NCBI GenBank assembly: GCA_040007095.1
Contig: JBDTVS010000135.1
Location: forward strand, 1-64,000
Direction: 5' to 3'
DNA from: JBDTVS01 sp040007095
GTDB lineage: Bacteria; Acidobacteriota; Vicinamibacteria; Vicinamibacterales; CAVVIG01
DNA length: 64,000 nt
The notes under the pieces were generated by a model. The model saw nothing but the letters and a program-made list of their open reading frames with translations, had not been told where the DNA came from and ran no database searches. Positions 1 to 8,339 of this stretch are shown piece after piece (within the stretch, counting starts at the first letter, position 1; each line of letters starts with the position of its first letter). The position numbers and the translations under genes were made by a program.

Positions 1-64
1 AAGGCGCGACGACCGAGGATACCGGGAGTATCTGAGGGAGGAGCAACGCCGCCAGCCCCGGGGT

Positions 65-89
65 CCCCAACGCGGCACCCGCGTTGGGG
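65..89. terminator. Strong hairpin downstream of the TonB gene
   Basis: An 11-bp perfect inverted repeat (CCCCAACGCGG / CCGCGTTGGGG) with a 3-nt loop lies about 190 bp beyond the stop of the minus-strand TonB receptor gene. There is no T-tract on either side, so it is either an imperfect intrinsic terminator or a leader hairpin of a gene beyond the left edge. Confidence 0.4.
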
Positions 90-162
90 TGGAGGAGGGA
101 TGCCCCGCCCGGAAGACGTCCTAAAGCGTCGGACGCAGGACACTGGCAGCTGCGGGGATTTA

Positions 163-204
163 TCGCCCGTCGAACGCAGCCAGACTTTCGCCACGGGCTG
201 CCAG
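163..204 (+). repeat. Half copy of dispersed GCCCGT palindrome
   Basis: This 42-nt arm starts TCGCCCGTCGAA and ends CGGGCTGCCAG. It closely matches the right arm of the full palindrome at 2279-2370 and, less closely, the arm at 59991-60045. It sits in the 276-bp non-coding stretch left of the TonB gene. The rest of that stretch shows only the hairpin at 65-89. Confidence 0.6.
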
Positions 205-276
205 CCGCGTGTCGTCGATCGTCTCTAAGGGCCCTAAAACAAGCGCGACGATGCCGTGCGCTCCCGAGCGGATTGT

Positions 277-2415
277 TTACTTCGTCCCCATACTGTAGCG
301 GAGGCCGATTCGAGCCGTTCGGCCGTTCTGTGGGATGGCGTCCTGTCGGTGCGAGCTCGATGCGGGATCCGCATAGTCGACGTCGAAGAGATTTCGCACC
401 GTGCCGAATAGTTCCCACGATCGCGTCACCGGCTGCACCATGGTGACGTTGACGATGGCGGCGGCCCCCACGTGGGAGCCGGCGAGGGTCTCGCGGCTGC
501 TCAAGTACTGTTCCTCGACCGACACGAAGGATCGCCGTGTCGGTCCGGGCACGGTGATTCGCGCCTTGAGCATATGGCGCGGAGAATTTGGCAGCTCGCT
601 CTGCGTCTTCTGGTCGACCGCGCTCTGGAGCGCGTAGGTGACCAATGCCCGCGATTCTCCTTTGATGCGCATCTGCGCTTCGAGCTCCAGGCCCTTCGCC
701 CGCACTTCCCCCTGATTGACAAAAGAGGTGAGCAGGTAGGTGCTATCGTCCGCGACCAGGGTAATCAGCCGCTCCGCCTTGTACCAGTACGACGACACCG
801 AGGTTCGCAGCCAATCATTGACGTAGCGTTCCCACACCAGCTCGTGCGTGTCGATCGTTTCCGGTTCCAGGTTGCGGACGTTCGGGCCGAAAAAGCCTTC
901 ATTCAGCTCGTAGGCGCTTGGCGCCCGAAACGCTCTGCCGAACAAGTACTTCACCGACTGCGAGGATGAGGGAAGAACGATCAACGCCGCGCGCGGCGTG
1001 ATGCGATGGAAGTCCCCGTAGGCGTCGAAGCGCAAGCCGCCGTTGATGATCAGCCAGCGCGCGAGCTTGACTTCGTCCTCTCCGTAAAAGGCGAGCTGCG
1101 TCGAGGATCCGAGCCTGTCGGGAAGCGTCTGCGGCGCGTCGATGTTTTCGAAGGCCTGGTTCTGACGCACGTTATCGATGAACTCGAACCCGACTTTCAC
1201 TGTCTGCCGGCCGCGAAGCGCCCGCGTCAAACCGGTGCCGACGCTCCACCGCATGCCGTCGACGCTGTTGCGCGTCACGTCCACCGGATTCCCTTGCGGT
1301 CCGACGACGAACGGATAGGTCCCGTCATAGGAAAAGCGGTCGAACGAGGCCCGAAACGTGGCGCGCGTTTCGCCGAACGGCCGGATGTACTCGGCATCAA
1401 CCAAGGTGTGACGATCGGTGGTCTGCTCCCGCCAGTTGTGCTCGTTGAACACCGTGCCGAACGACGCCGTCGGCACGTCTCGCCGGCGGGTGCCATACGC
1501 GCCGGTCACGGTCAAGCCTTTGAAGTCCAGACGGCTGTAGAACTGTTTGATGGCTTCGCCGTCGAGTCCGTCGGCGATGCCGTTGTTGGTGGCCGGAGTG
1601 TCGAACACGGGAAAATACAGTCGATCGACGCCGTTGGCGTGGTCGTAGGTGCCTGACAGCGCCAGTTCGACGCCGTTCGAGAACCGATGTCCCGTCTGGG
1701 CGCGCGTCAGAACGGTGCCGAGTGTGCCGGTCTCGACCGCAAGCGAGCTGCCGCCCATTGAGCCACCGGTGCGCGTCATGACGTTCACCACGGCGAAGAA
1801 TGCGCTGTCGCCGTAAATCGATGAAGCCGGCCCGCGGATGATCTCAACGCGCTCGAACATCGCCGGGTCGAGGCCGAACTCGGCGCCAATTTCCGCCTGC
1901 CCGTACACGTTGTCGTTGACGCGATGCCCGTTGACGAGCAGCAGGATGCGGCTGTTGTAGTCGCCCGGCTTGGCGAACCCGCGCGTCCCGATCAGGCTGA
2001 AGTTGCGGTCGTCGCTCACATACATCCCACGCACGCTCCTCAGGATGTCCGCGAGTGTGCGGTAGCCATTTCGTGCGATCTCCTCCGCGGTGATGAAGGA
2101 GACCGAAGCCGGCGCCTCGATCACCGGTTGGAGCCGTTCTGATGCGCCGTAGACCTGCCCGGCGTCCAGCTTCATCAGATCCTCGAGGCTGAGATCGGGG
2201 AGCGACGATTGGGCCCAGGTGGAGGACGTGGCGACGAGCATGAAGAGCAGACAGAAGGCGCACGCAGGTCCGAAGCCCAGCAGCCGGTGGTGAAAGTCTG
2301 GCGTCGCACTGAGACGGGCGAGGATGCATCGCCCGTCGAATGCAGGCAGACGTTTGCCGCGGGCTCCTAGTGTCGTGCAGCGAGTATCTCGCATGGGCGC
2401 GATGGGGGCACTCAT
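277..2415 (-). CDS. TonB-dependent outer-membrane receptor
   Basis: A 712-residue outer-membrane TonB-dependent receptor, the usual size for siderophore, cobalamin or haem-type receptors. After an unusually long charged n-region, a hydrophobic signal core (about residues 50-68) ends near SSTWAQ. The plug domain follows (about 90-200), with the typical NGYRTLADILRSVRG and RILLLVNGHRVND segments and the plug/barrel motif VEIIRGPASSIYGDSAF; the beta barrel runs to a C-terminal aromatic-rich strand. The ATG overlaps the stop of the upstream yfiR-like gene as ATGA, so translation is probably coupled. No in-frame ATG, GTG or TTG is available between the palindromic element and the signal core, so the upstream start is forced. 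YfiR plus TonB receptor pairs commonly precede a signalling protein in related genomes; any such gene would lie left of the window. The ligand is unknown. Confidence 0.9.
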   Translation of the reverse strand: MSAPIAPMRDTRCTTLGARGKRLPAFDGRCILARLSATPDFHHRLLGFGPACAFCLLFMLVATSSTWAQSSLPDLSLEDLMKLDAGQVYGASERLQPVIEAPASVSFITAEEIARNGYRTLADILRSVRGMYVSDDRNFSLIGTRGFAKPGDYNSRILLLVNGHRVNDNVYGQAEIGAEFGLDPAMFERVEIIRGPASSIYGDSAFFAVVNVMTRTGGSMGGSSLAVETGTLGTVLTRAQTGHRFSNGVELALSGTYDHANGVDRLYFPVFDTPATNNGIADGLDGEAIKQFYSRLDFKGLTVTGAYGTRRRDVPTASFGTVFNEHNWREQTTDRHTLVDAEYIRPFGETRATFRASFDRFSYDGTYPFVVGPQGNPVDVTRNSVDGMRWSVGTGLTRALRGRQTVKVGFEFIDNVRQNQAFENIDAPQTLPDRLGSSTQLAFYGEDEVKLARWLIINGGLRFDAYGDFHRITPRAALIVLPSSSQSVKYLFGRAFRAPSAYELNEGFFGPNVRNLEPETIDTHELVWERYVNDWLRTSVSSYWYKAERLITLVADDSTYLLTSFVNQGEVRAKGLELEAQMRIKGESRALVTYALQSAVDQKTQSELPNSPRHMLKARITVPGPTRRSFVSVEEQYLSSRETLAGSHVGAAAIVNVTMVQPVTRSWELFGTVRNLFDVDYADPASSSHRQDAIPQNGRTARIGLRYSMGTK
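2279..2370. repeat. Full palindromic element inside TonB 5' coding region
   Basis: Two arms of about 40 nt (2279-2321 and 2329-2368) face each other around the 7-nt loop GGATGCA, with a perfect 9-bp inner stem (GACGGGCGA / TCGCCCGTC). Related single arms occur at 163-204 and 59991-60045. The element falls in codons 16-46 of the TonB receptor, between its start and the signal-peptide core, and appears to have lengthened the n-region by about 30 residues. Confidence 0.65.
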
Positions 2416-2990
2416 TTGGGTTTCGATAGCACCAAGAGCTTCGAGCTGATCTGCAGATCGGCGCGCTTCGCGGATTCCAGCTTGACGTTGAAGCGCAAGC
2501 GACTGTTCTCGAAAAACAGCTGCACGATGCCCCCTGCTGTCGTGAATCCGTCGAGGTCGCTGATCGTCAGCACCGGAGCGTCACGCACACCGGCGATGAT
2601 CTGCGCCAACTGGCCGGCCGTGACGCCGGATACATACTCGGCGTGGCAGACTCGCCTGGGTCCGCCGACCGGCACCAGCGACACCGTGATGGTGCGGCCC
2701 GCGATCACACGGCCCTTGACCATCTGTTCGAGGGCGTCGCCGACCGCGGCGTCGCCGATCACGCACATCACCAGGGGACCTGCGGCCGGCACCGTGCCCG
2801 CGGGCCAGGTCGTGAAGATGGCGAAGTTGTAGATGAATGCCGCTTTCAAGGCCGGCTCGGTCACGTCCTGGGCGCCGGCCACCACCGGCAACGACAGAAG
2901 TGCGGCCACCGCACAGGTCAGGCGTGCGACGCGGAGGAGCCCCGTCCAGACTCGCCTCGCGACATCGGCTTTCGACGGACGTTCGATCAT
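2412..2990 (-). CDS. YfiR family protein (DUF4154)
   Basis: A 192-residue exported protein with a signal peptide ending near VVAGAQ, followed by the DUF4154/YfiR fold: the opening segment ALKAAFIYNFAIFTTWP, a CVIGDAAVGDAL segment, and a second cysteine in RVCHAEYV. In Pseudomonas, periplasmic YfiR restrains the diguanylate cyclase YfiN. That role cannot be assigned here because no GGDEF gene is in view. The ATG at 2990 is preferred to an in-frame GTG at 3008; neither has a clear Shine-Dalgarno. The gene overlaps the TonB receptor gene by 4 nt (ATGA). Confidence 0.85.
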   Translation of the reverse strand: MIERPSKADVARRVWTGLLRVARLTCAVAALLSLPVVAGAQDVTEPALKAAFIYNFAIFTTWPAGTVPAAGPLVMCVIGDAAVGDALEQMVKGRVIAGRTITVSLVPVGGPRRVCHAEYVSGVTAGQLAQIIAGVRDAPVLTISDLDGFTTAGGIVQLFFENSRLRFNVKLESAKRADLQISSKLLVLSKPK

Positions 2991-3178
2991 GCCGACACGG
3001 TCACGCACGGGTTCCCGCCGCGCCGGCCAGGCCGCCCTCGATCGTTGTCCGATTCCGGCGCGCCAGCGTGGCCATCAGGCCGTGGCCCGACTGCATCGCT
3101 CGCGCTGTTCGAGGCTGTGCCCAATTGCATAGACTGTGGTCGGCCTCCAGGATACAGTGATTTCTGGAGGTGGCTTTC

Positions 3179-3340
3179 ATGGCATTTGCGCACCGGTCCA
3201 TCGCGGTAACCTGGCTCACGGCGGTCGGCGTCCTGGCGCTGACGCTGGCAGCGACCTTGTGGAAGCGCGCCGCTGACACCCGGAGGGTGAAGTCGGCCGA
3301 CGCCGACGACCTGATACGCATGGACAGTGATATGGGGTAA
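3179..3340 (+). CDS. Small single-span membrane protein (53 aa)
   Basis: A 53-codon ATG frame preceded by a good Shine-Dalgarno (TGGAGG, 7 nt upstream). Residues about 7-27 form one hydrophobic helix (IAVTWLTAVGVLALTLAATL), flanked by basic residues (WKRAADTRR) and an acidic tail rich in Asp. That pattern suggests a small inner-membrane protein with its tail in the cytoplasm. It lies 75 bp upstream of the PRC-barrel gene on the same strand and may be co-transcribed with it. I recognise no family. It is supported only by the ribosome binding site and composition. Confidence 0.5.
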   Translation: MAFAHRSIAVTWLTAVGVLALTLAATLWKRAADTRRVKSADADDLIRMDSDMG

Positions 3341-3415
3341 CGTCTTCTTTCGCCCGCCAGGCATCGCCGCCGGCTCGCGAACGTCGCGCCTGGGCGGTCA
3401 AACCCGGAGGTTTAA

Positions 3416-3718
3416 ATGTTGCACAAAACGAGCAAGATGCAAGGCTTTCGCATCCACGCGACCGACGGCGAGATCGGTCACGTGGAGGAATTTCTGGTCG
3501 ACGGTAGTACCTGGAGCGTCAGATACCTGGTGGTCGACACCGGCAACTGGATTGGCGGTCGTTCGGTGCTGATCTCGTCGGCTGTGGTCGAGACCATCGA
3601 CTCACCCAAGGAGGAGATCCGGGTGACGTTGACCCGCCAGCAGATCGAGGCCAGTCCCTCGGTCGAGACCGCCGAGATCGAGCTCGTCGAAACCCTGCCC
3701 TCGGTGTGGATTCTCTAA
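3416..3718 (+). CDS. PRC-barrel domain protein
   Basis: A 100-residue cytoplasmic protein made almost entirely of one PRC-barrel domain: GFRIHATDGEIGHVEEFLVD at the first strands, then WSVRYLVVDTGNW and the basic-hydrophobic VLISSAVV segment. PRC-barrels are small beta barrels seen in photosynthetic reaction-centre subunit H and in RimM; stand-alone forms are often stress-associated in soil bacteria. The start is fixed by GGAGG at 3405-3409. The gene converges on the cyclase gene, with 11 bp between stops. Confidence 0.85.
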   Translation: MLHKTSKMQGFRIHATDGEIGHVEEFLVDGSTWSVRYLVVDTGNWIGGRSVLISSAVVETIDSPKEEIRVTLTRQQIEASPSVETAEIELVETLPSVWIL

Positions 3719-3729
3719 GGTCGTGAGCG

Positions 3730-4731
3730 TCAAAAAATCGCAATCGGGTTCACCGGACTGCCGGTGCCGCCCGGGACGCGCAACGGCGCAATGACGAGCA
3801 TGAACTCCCACCGGTTCAACCGCGCCGCCGTCTCCGCGAGCGCTTCGGTGTCGTAGTTGTCGACGATCGTCATCCCCAATCCGGCGATCATCAGCGTATG
3901 CAGCGGTCCGGCCATTCCCTCGACGACGGGTGGATCGGTCTGAACCTCGACGGAGACGTCGCCTCCGGCAATCGCGACGTCGCGTGCCTTGATCCAGGGA
4001 CCGACCGACACGTGGAACCCGGCGGCATTGTTCAGCGCGCGCTCCGGCCCGAGCGCCGCCCGCCGCGCCCAGCGCCCCGTACGCAGCACCAGCGCGTCGC
4101 CCGACGAGATCTTGACGCCGATCTTCTTTTCCCACGCCTCGACATCCTCGCGGTAAATCGGCGTGCCCGGCTCCAGGTACGGCACGCCCTTCAACCGCGG
4201 GATGTCCACGAGAATGCCGCGCGTGACGATGCCGTTCTTGATCGTGTCGATGCCGGGCGAGCAGCCTTTCTCGGGGCTCGCGTCCGGCATCATGCCGTTG
4301 TATTGCAGTCCGTGCTGCAGGTAGTGACAGAGCGCATCGATGTGTGTCGTGTAACCGCCGTGATAGTTGAAGGTGTAGGTGTCGAGCCGCAGGGAAGCCG
4401 CCATGGTGCGGACCAACGGGCTCGGATTATCGGCCGCGCGCTCCGTGCTGAGATCGTGGGCGATCGACACTGAAATGCCCTGCGTGACCAGTGCGGCGGC
4501 CTGGCGGCGTTTGGCATCGGTGATGAGGTTGTAGGTGCCGAGGCGGTCGTCTTTCCCCCAACGGCCCCAGTTGTTGTTCGCCTGAAACAGCGCGTCGTAC
4601 TCGGCGGCCGTCGTCTTCGGCGTGCCGGGCACGATGTTGCCCTGGCTCCGCACGGCCGTGCTCGAGAACACGACGACCACAATGACCGCTGCGATGATGC
4701 TTCCCGCCGCGACGAACAGCTTGCGATTCAT
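3730..4731 (-). CDS. Exported cyclase family protein (kynurenine formamidase-like)
   Basis: A 333-residue metal-dependent hydrolase of the cyclase family (PF04199, which includes kynurenine formamidase and polyketide cyclases). The N-terminal segment about 5-28 is a strong signal peptide or anchor. The metal-binding signature is visible as GGYTTHIDALCHY near residues 125-137, matching the HxGTHxDxPxH family pattern with substitutions. Later segments such as SGDALVLRTGRW are also family-typical. It is transcribed alone. Substrate unknown. Confidence 0.85.
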   Translation of the reverse strand: MNRKLFVAAGSIIAAVIVVVVFSSTAVRSQGNIVPGTPKTTAAEYDALFQANNNWGRWGKDDRLGTYNLITDAKRRQAAALVTQGISVSIAHDLSTERAADNPSPLVRTMAASLRLDTYTFNYHGGYTTHIDALCHYLQHGLQYNGMMPDASPEKGCSPGIDTIKNGIVTRGILVDIPRLKGVPYLEPGTPIYREDVEAWEKKIGVKISSGDALVLRTGRWARRAALGPERALNNAAGFHVSVGPWIKARDVAIAGGDVSVEVQTDPPVVEGMAGPLHTLMIAGLGMTIVDNYDTEALAETAARLNRWEFMLVIAPLRVPGGTGSPVNPIAIF

Positions 4732-4769
4732 GGGACCTCGACGGGCTGGACTGGTTCGTTCAAGAAATC

Positions 4770-4930
4770 AACCACAAAGGCCACGAAGAGCACAAAGAAC
4801 GAAAGGCCCCCGGTCCCGGACTGGCGTGAACAGTCGTTTGGACGGGTCGTCCATCGGTTGGCGATGAGATGCACAAGTGATCAAGTTCGACCCGTTCGCC
4901 TTGGTGTTCTTTGTGACCTTTGTGGTTCAC
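4770..4930. repeat. Inverted array of 9-nt CAC-AAG units
   Basis: The left arm (4770-4800) holds three successive 9-nt units of the type CCACAAAGG, CCACGAAGA, GCACAAAGA; the right arm (4899-4929) is the reverse complement of the same series. They are separated by about 98 bp of unrelated sequence. The element fills most of the 279-bp gap between the cyclase and PQQ genes, where I see nothing else. Members of the same family recur at 16864, 53748, 63479 and 63713. Confidence 0.75.
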
Positions 4931-5010
4931 AGATTTCTATGGCGATCGAGGTCGCGATCTTCCCTCTGCGGTCTCTGAGTTGATCGCCGGTCTCTCCATC
5001 AGGTCCGTTG

Positions 5011-6846
5011 TTACGGCTGAGTGGTTCCCGGGAGCGGCGCCTTGGCGTCCAGCGCAAACACCAGCAGCTTCGGCGAGAAGGGCGTCGCGGCGTTTCCCGG
5101 ACCTGCCGCCGCGCCGGCCGCGACCGTGCCTACGCCGCCCATCAGCGCCACGTACTGCTTGCCGTCGATCCGATACGTCACCGGCGGCCCCATGCCGCTG
5201 CGCAGGCCAGTCTGAATGTCCAACAGCTTCTCGCCTCTGTCGGCGCTGTATGCGACCAGGCGTCCGTCGTTCACGGTCTGGAAGACCAGATTTCCAGCGG
5301 TGGTCATGGTGCCGCCACCGATGCCGCCTCCGCCCGGCTGGCGCCAGCGCATCTCCTGCTTCACCGGATCCCAGGCCACCAGCGCGCCGCGTCCTCCCGG
5401 GCCTTCGATCGGCTCGGGCCCGATCGCCGGCGGCGGCGGCCTGGTTGCCGTTGGCATGGGCCGCACCGTGCCGGTCATGCGCCCGGGCTGTGGGTCGAAC
5501 TTCGGCTCGGCCGCATAGGTCCAGCTGTTATTGGTCGAGGTCGGAATATAGGCCAGGCCGGCAACGGGATTGAAAGACATCGGCGACCAGTTGTGCGCGC
5601 CGCCGCCGCCCGGCATGATCTGGATCGGCTCGGTCCCGTAGAGGGCTTCCGGGTTCACCATCGGCCGGCCCGTTTTCTGATCGATGCCCCTGGCCCACGT
5701 GACACGCGAAAACGGTCCCGCCGAGATGAACTGACCGGTGAGTCGATCGATCACGTAATAGAACGCGTTCTTGTTCGCCTGCATGATGACCTTGCGCTGG
5801 CGGCCGTTGATCGTGAGATTGGCCAGCATGAGGTGCTGCACGCTGTCGAAGTCCCAGATGTCGTTCGGAACGACCTGGTAGTGCCACTTCAGCTCGCCGG
5901 TGTCGACGTGCACTGCGAGGATCGAGCAGACGTACAGATTGTCCTTCGCGGTGTTCGTGCGGAACTGTTGCGCCCAGGGTTCGGCGTTGCCCGTGCCCAC
6001 GTAGACCAGTTCCGCTTCAGGGTCGTACGCCATTCCGTCCCAGACCGCGCCGCCGCCCCCGACTTTCCACCACTCGCCATCCCAGGTCTCGGCCGCCCTC
6101 TTCATCGCGGCATTCTCGAACGGCTTGGCGGGATCGCCGGGGACGGTATAAAACCGCCACGCGCGGCGGCCGGTCGTCGCATCGTAGGCATCGAAGAACC
6201 CGCGCGTCGGCCGGTCTCCACCGCTGACGCCGATGATCACTTTGCCCTTGGCGATTCGCGGCGCCATCGTGATCGTGTGCTGGTCCTGCGGATAGGCGAC
6301 CCGCGCCTCCCACAGCACCTTGCCGGTCTCGGCGTCGAGCGCGAGCAGCCTGCCGTCGATGGCCGGCGCGAAGATCTTGCCGTCGTACAGCGCGATGCCG
6401 CGATTGACAACGCCGCAGCAGATCTTCGGGCGCACGGCGGTCTGGTTCACTTCCGGATCCCAGCGCCATCGCTCCTTGCCGGTGCGGGCATCGACGGCGA
6501 AAACCACGCTCCAGTTGGTGATGCCGTACACGGTGCCGTTCCACTCGAGCGGCGTGGCCTCCTGGCCCCCGCCTCCCGATCCCAGGTCGTACGACCACGC
6601 CAGCCCGAGACGGCTCACCGTGGCCGCGCTGATTTGATTGAGCGGGCTGAAACGCGTTTCCCCCTGAGTGAGGCCGTAGGTCAGCCAGTCGTCGCCGGTT
6701 TCGCCCGCACTTTTCAACGCGCTGTCATCGACCCGGCGGACCTGCGTTCCCGCTTGACCGGGAAGCAGCGGGCCGGCTCCCAGCCAGGCCGAAAGCGTCA
6801 TCGCGATCGCCGCCGTCGCACAGATCGCCGGCTTCTTCAGATCCAT
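5011..6846 (-). CDS. PQQ-dependent methanol/ethanol-type dehydrogenase
   Basis: A 611-residue periplasmic quinoprotein alcohol dehydrogenase with a signal peptide (about 1-33) and an eight-bladed propeller. It has the paired cysteines (PKICCGVVNRG) that form the vicinal disulfide over PQQ in this family. The active-site segment NDIWDFDS carries an Asp two residues after the catalytic Asp. In XoxF/ExaF-type enzymes that extra Asp coordinates a lanthanide, so a rare-earth-dependent enzyme is predicted. The start chosen is ATG at 6846 (AGGGA about 9 nt upstream); an in-frame ATG at 6873 has no good ribosome site. It is the last gene of a three-gene minus-strand operon with the DUF6152 gene and an exported protein. 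Substrate not assignable. Confidence 0.92.
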   Translation of the reverse strand: MDLKKPAICATAAIAMTLSAWLGAGPLLPGQAGTQVRRVDDSALKSAGETGDDWLTYGLTQGETRFSPLNQISAATVSRLGLAWSYDLGSGGGGQEATPLEWNGTVYGITNWSVVFAVDARTGKERWRWDPEVNQTAVRPKICCGVVNRGIALYDGKIFAPAIDGRLLALDAETGKVLWEARVAYPQDQHTITMAPRIAKGKVIIGVSGGDRPTRGFFDAYDATTGRRAWRFYTVPGDPAKPFENAAMKRAAETWDGEWWKVGGGGAVWDGMAYDPEAELVYVGTGNAEPWAQQFRTNTAKDNLYVCSILAVHVDTGELKWHYQVVPNDIWDFDSVQHLMLANLTINGRQRKVIMQANKNAFYYVIDRLTGQFISAGPFSRVTWARGIDQKTGRPMVNPEALYGTEPIQIMPGGGGAHNWSPMSFNPVAGLAYIPTSTNNSWTYAAEPKFDPQPGRMTGTVRPMPTATRPPPPAIGPEPIEGPGGRGALVAWDPVKQEMRWRQPGGGGIGGGTMTTAGNLVFQTVNDGRLVAYSADRGEKLLDIQTGLRSGMGPPVTYRIDGKQYVALMGGVGTVAAGAAAGPGNAATPFSPKLLVFALDAKAPLPGTTQP

Positions 6847-6879
6847 ATCGCTCGTTCCCTGTTCCCACGCCATGTTTCT

Positions 6880-7335
6880 TTAGAAATCAGTTGGCGCCGG
6901 TGCGTTATTGCCGTCCCAGTCCTTGACGGTTCCATCCTTCGCCTTCAGAAAGCCCAGCAGACAGCCGTTGGAGCCGTCTTTGAGATGATGGCACCGCGCT
7001 TTGACGGTGTCCTCCGGCTTGACGTAGTCCGCCGTGACTCCAATTCGTTGCAGTCCGGTGCGGCCGGTGGCTTCGAGAGCCCAGATCTGTGGCTCGCCTT
7101 TGGCGTCCTTAACCTCCAGGTAGATCCAGGAATGGGGCACGACCAGATGCACCTCCTTCACCACACCTTGAATGTCCATGAAGGTTTCCTCGTAGGCGCC
7201 ATGAGAATGGTGCGCGCGGGCCGGCATCGCGAACGCCATGGCGCACATCGCCACGAGCAGTCCGTGACGAACGTTGAGTTGGACACCTTTATCGGGGGCT
7301 GCCGCACTCAGACGTCGAACTGAGGTGAACCGCAT
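6880..7335 (-). CDS. DUF6152 family exported protein
   Basis: A 151-residue secreted protein: signal peptide (about 20-43, ending MPARA), then the DUF6152 pattern HHSHGAYE, a QGVVKEV strand, PHSWIYLEV and IWALEATG. Function is unknown; genes of this family are often next to PQQ dehydrogenases and other exported oxidoreductases in Acidobacteria-like genomes. The start is decided by GGAGG placed 6 nt before ATG at 7335; ATG at 7341 would touch the Shine-Dalgarno. It lies 33 bp upstream of the chosen PQQ start and 44 bp downstream of the previous gene. Confidence 0.85.
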   Translation of the reverse strand: MRFTSVRRLSAAAPDKGVQLNVRHGLLVAMCAMAFAMPARAHHSHGAYEETFMDIQGVVKEVHLVVPHSWIYLEVKDAKGEPQIWALEATGRTGLQRIGVTADYVKPEDTVKARCHHLKDGSNGCLLGFLKAKDGTVKDWDGNNAPAPTDF

Positions 7336-7379
7336 ACTCATCCTCCTCGTGCCAGGCACAAAAGGCTTGGCCATCGACG

Positions 7380-8105
7380 CTATTGACGTCCTGGTCCCGG
7401 ATTGGCGCTCGGCGCATCGATCCGGCCCTGACCCTGGGCCTGGCCCCGGCCGGATCGGTTGACGCGGGGCGGCGCCGGGTATCCGTTGGAGTAGTAGGAC
7501 TGGTAGCGAAGTCCGATTCCGTTCTCGTCCAGCCACCCCAGCGACTGCTGAAACAAACCCGGCTCCGGATAACCCGCCGGCACGGTGCCTTCGATGATGT
7601 AGAGCTTGTTTTCGTGCATGTAAATCCCCGCGAAGGTGCGGGACTTGTCGGCGCTGTTGGTCAGCTGCAGCTGGTGTCCTTCGACCAGGTCCACGAAATT
7701 CCACACAAAGCTCGTCAGCTTGGCGTCGCGTTGCATGAGCCGCCACGAAGCAAAGACGATCGCACCCCGCACATCGGCTTTCCAATGGCCTTCATCGCCC
7801 GGGGAGCCCAAACAGGGTTCCGCGCCCGCAGGGCAGGCCTTGGCTTTTTCGGTGAGTATTCGCTGGGCCTGGTTGTAATCGACGACCGTCACGGTGTAGC
7901 GGCTCTGCCCTTGCGCGGCGCTATAGATACGCGCCGGCAGATCGGCGCCGTGCTCCGACCGATAGCTGGTCTCGGTCAACTTCGGCTGGCTCGGGAAGTT
8001 GCACGTGAAGCGATCGTCACGACTGGCAAACTCGATCCACTCCTGAGCGATCACCGCCCCTGAAGTAGAAAGCACCAGGGCTGTCGACATGAGGATCATG
8101 CGCAT
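7380..8105 (-). CDS. Exported protein of unknown function
   Basis: A 241-residue protein with a signal peptide (about 1-20, ending AVIAQ). The mature part begins with a segment resembling small exported folds seen in other bacteria (DDRFTCNFPSQPKLTE, where FxVxFPxxP often opens such domains), and later has FVDLVEGHQLQL and KLYIIEGTVPAG. The C-terminal 35 residues are low complexity (Pro, Gly, Gln, Arg). No catalytic motif recognised. It is the first gene of the operon leading to the PQQ dehydrogenase; GGAGG lies 11 nt upstream of the ATG. The 234 bp upstream hold no gene. Confidence 0.75.
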   Translation of the reverse strand: MRMILMSTALVLSTSGAVIAQEWIEFASRDDRFTCNFPSQPKLTETSYRSEHGADLPARIYSAAQGQSRYTVTVVDYNQAQRILTEKAKACPAGAEPCLGSPGDEGHWKADVRGAIVFASWRLMQRDAKLTSFVWNFVDLVEGHQLQLTNSADKSRTFAGIYMHENKLYIIEGTVPAGYPEPGLFQQSLGWLDENGIGLRYQSYYSNGYPAPPRVNRSGRGQAQGQGRIDAPSANPGPGRQ

Positions 8106-8339
8106 GATCTATCTGTCCTCCAGGATCGGTGACTGCGAGTGTCTGCGCCGGTGCGTGACCCGGCCGCGGCCCCAGCCAAGACAGCTTCTAAGGCGCATCG
8201 ACAAGCACGTGCTTCAATCATCAACAATCACGCCTTGGAAGATGTCTGGTGCACTTCGCTCACGCGCGTTCAGTGTAGCGCCCGTGCGGGCGGCGGGGAT
8301 GGAAAAATATTACGGTCTGCGAATGGGTCGTCCTTCAGG

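Noticed and set aside
163..2370. c-di-GMP (GEMM) riboswitch in front of the TonB gene
   Set aside because: The conserved segments lack the GEMM core sequences; inverted arms and a third copy at 60 kb show a dispersed palindrome instead.
5008..7323. Long open frame on the plus strand antisense to the PQQ and DUF6152 genes
   Set aside because: It is a shadow of high-GC coding on the other strand; the translation is Arg/Pro/His-rich, without any motif, while the minus strand has full PQQ homology.
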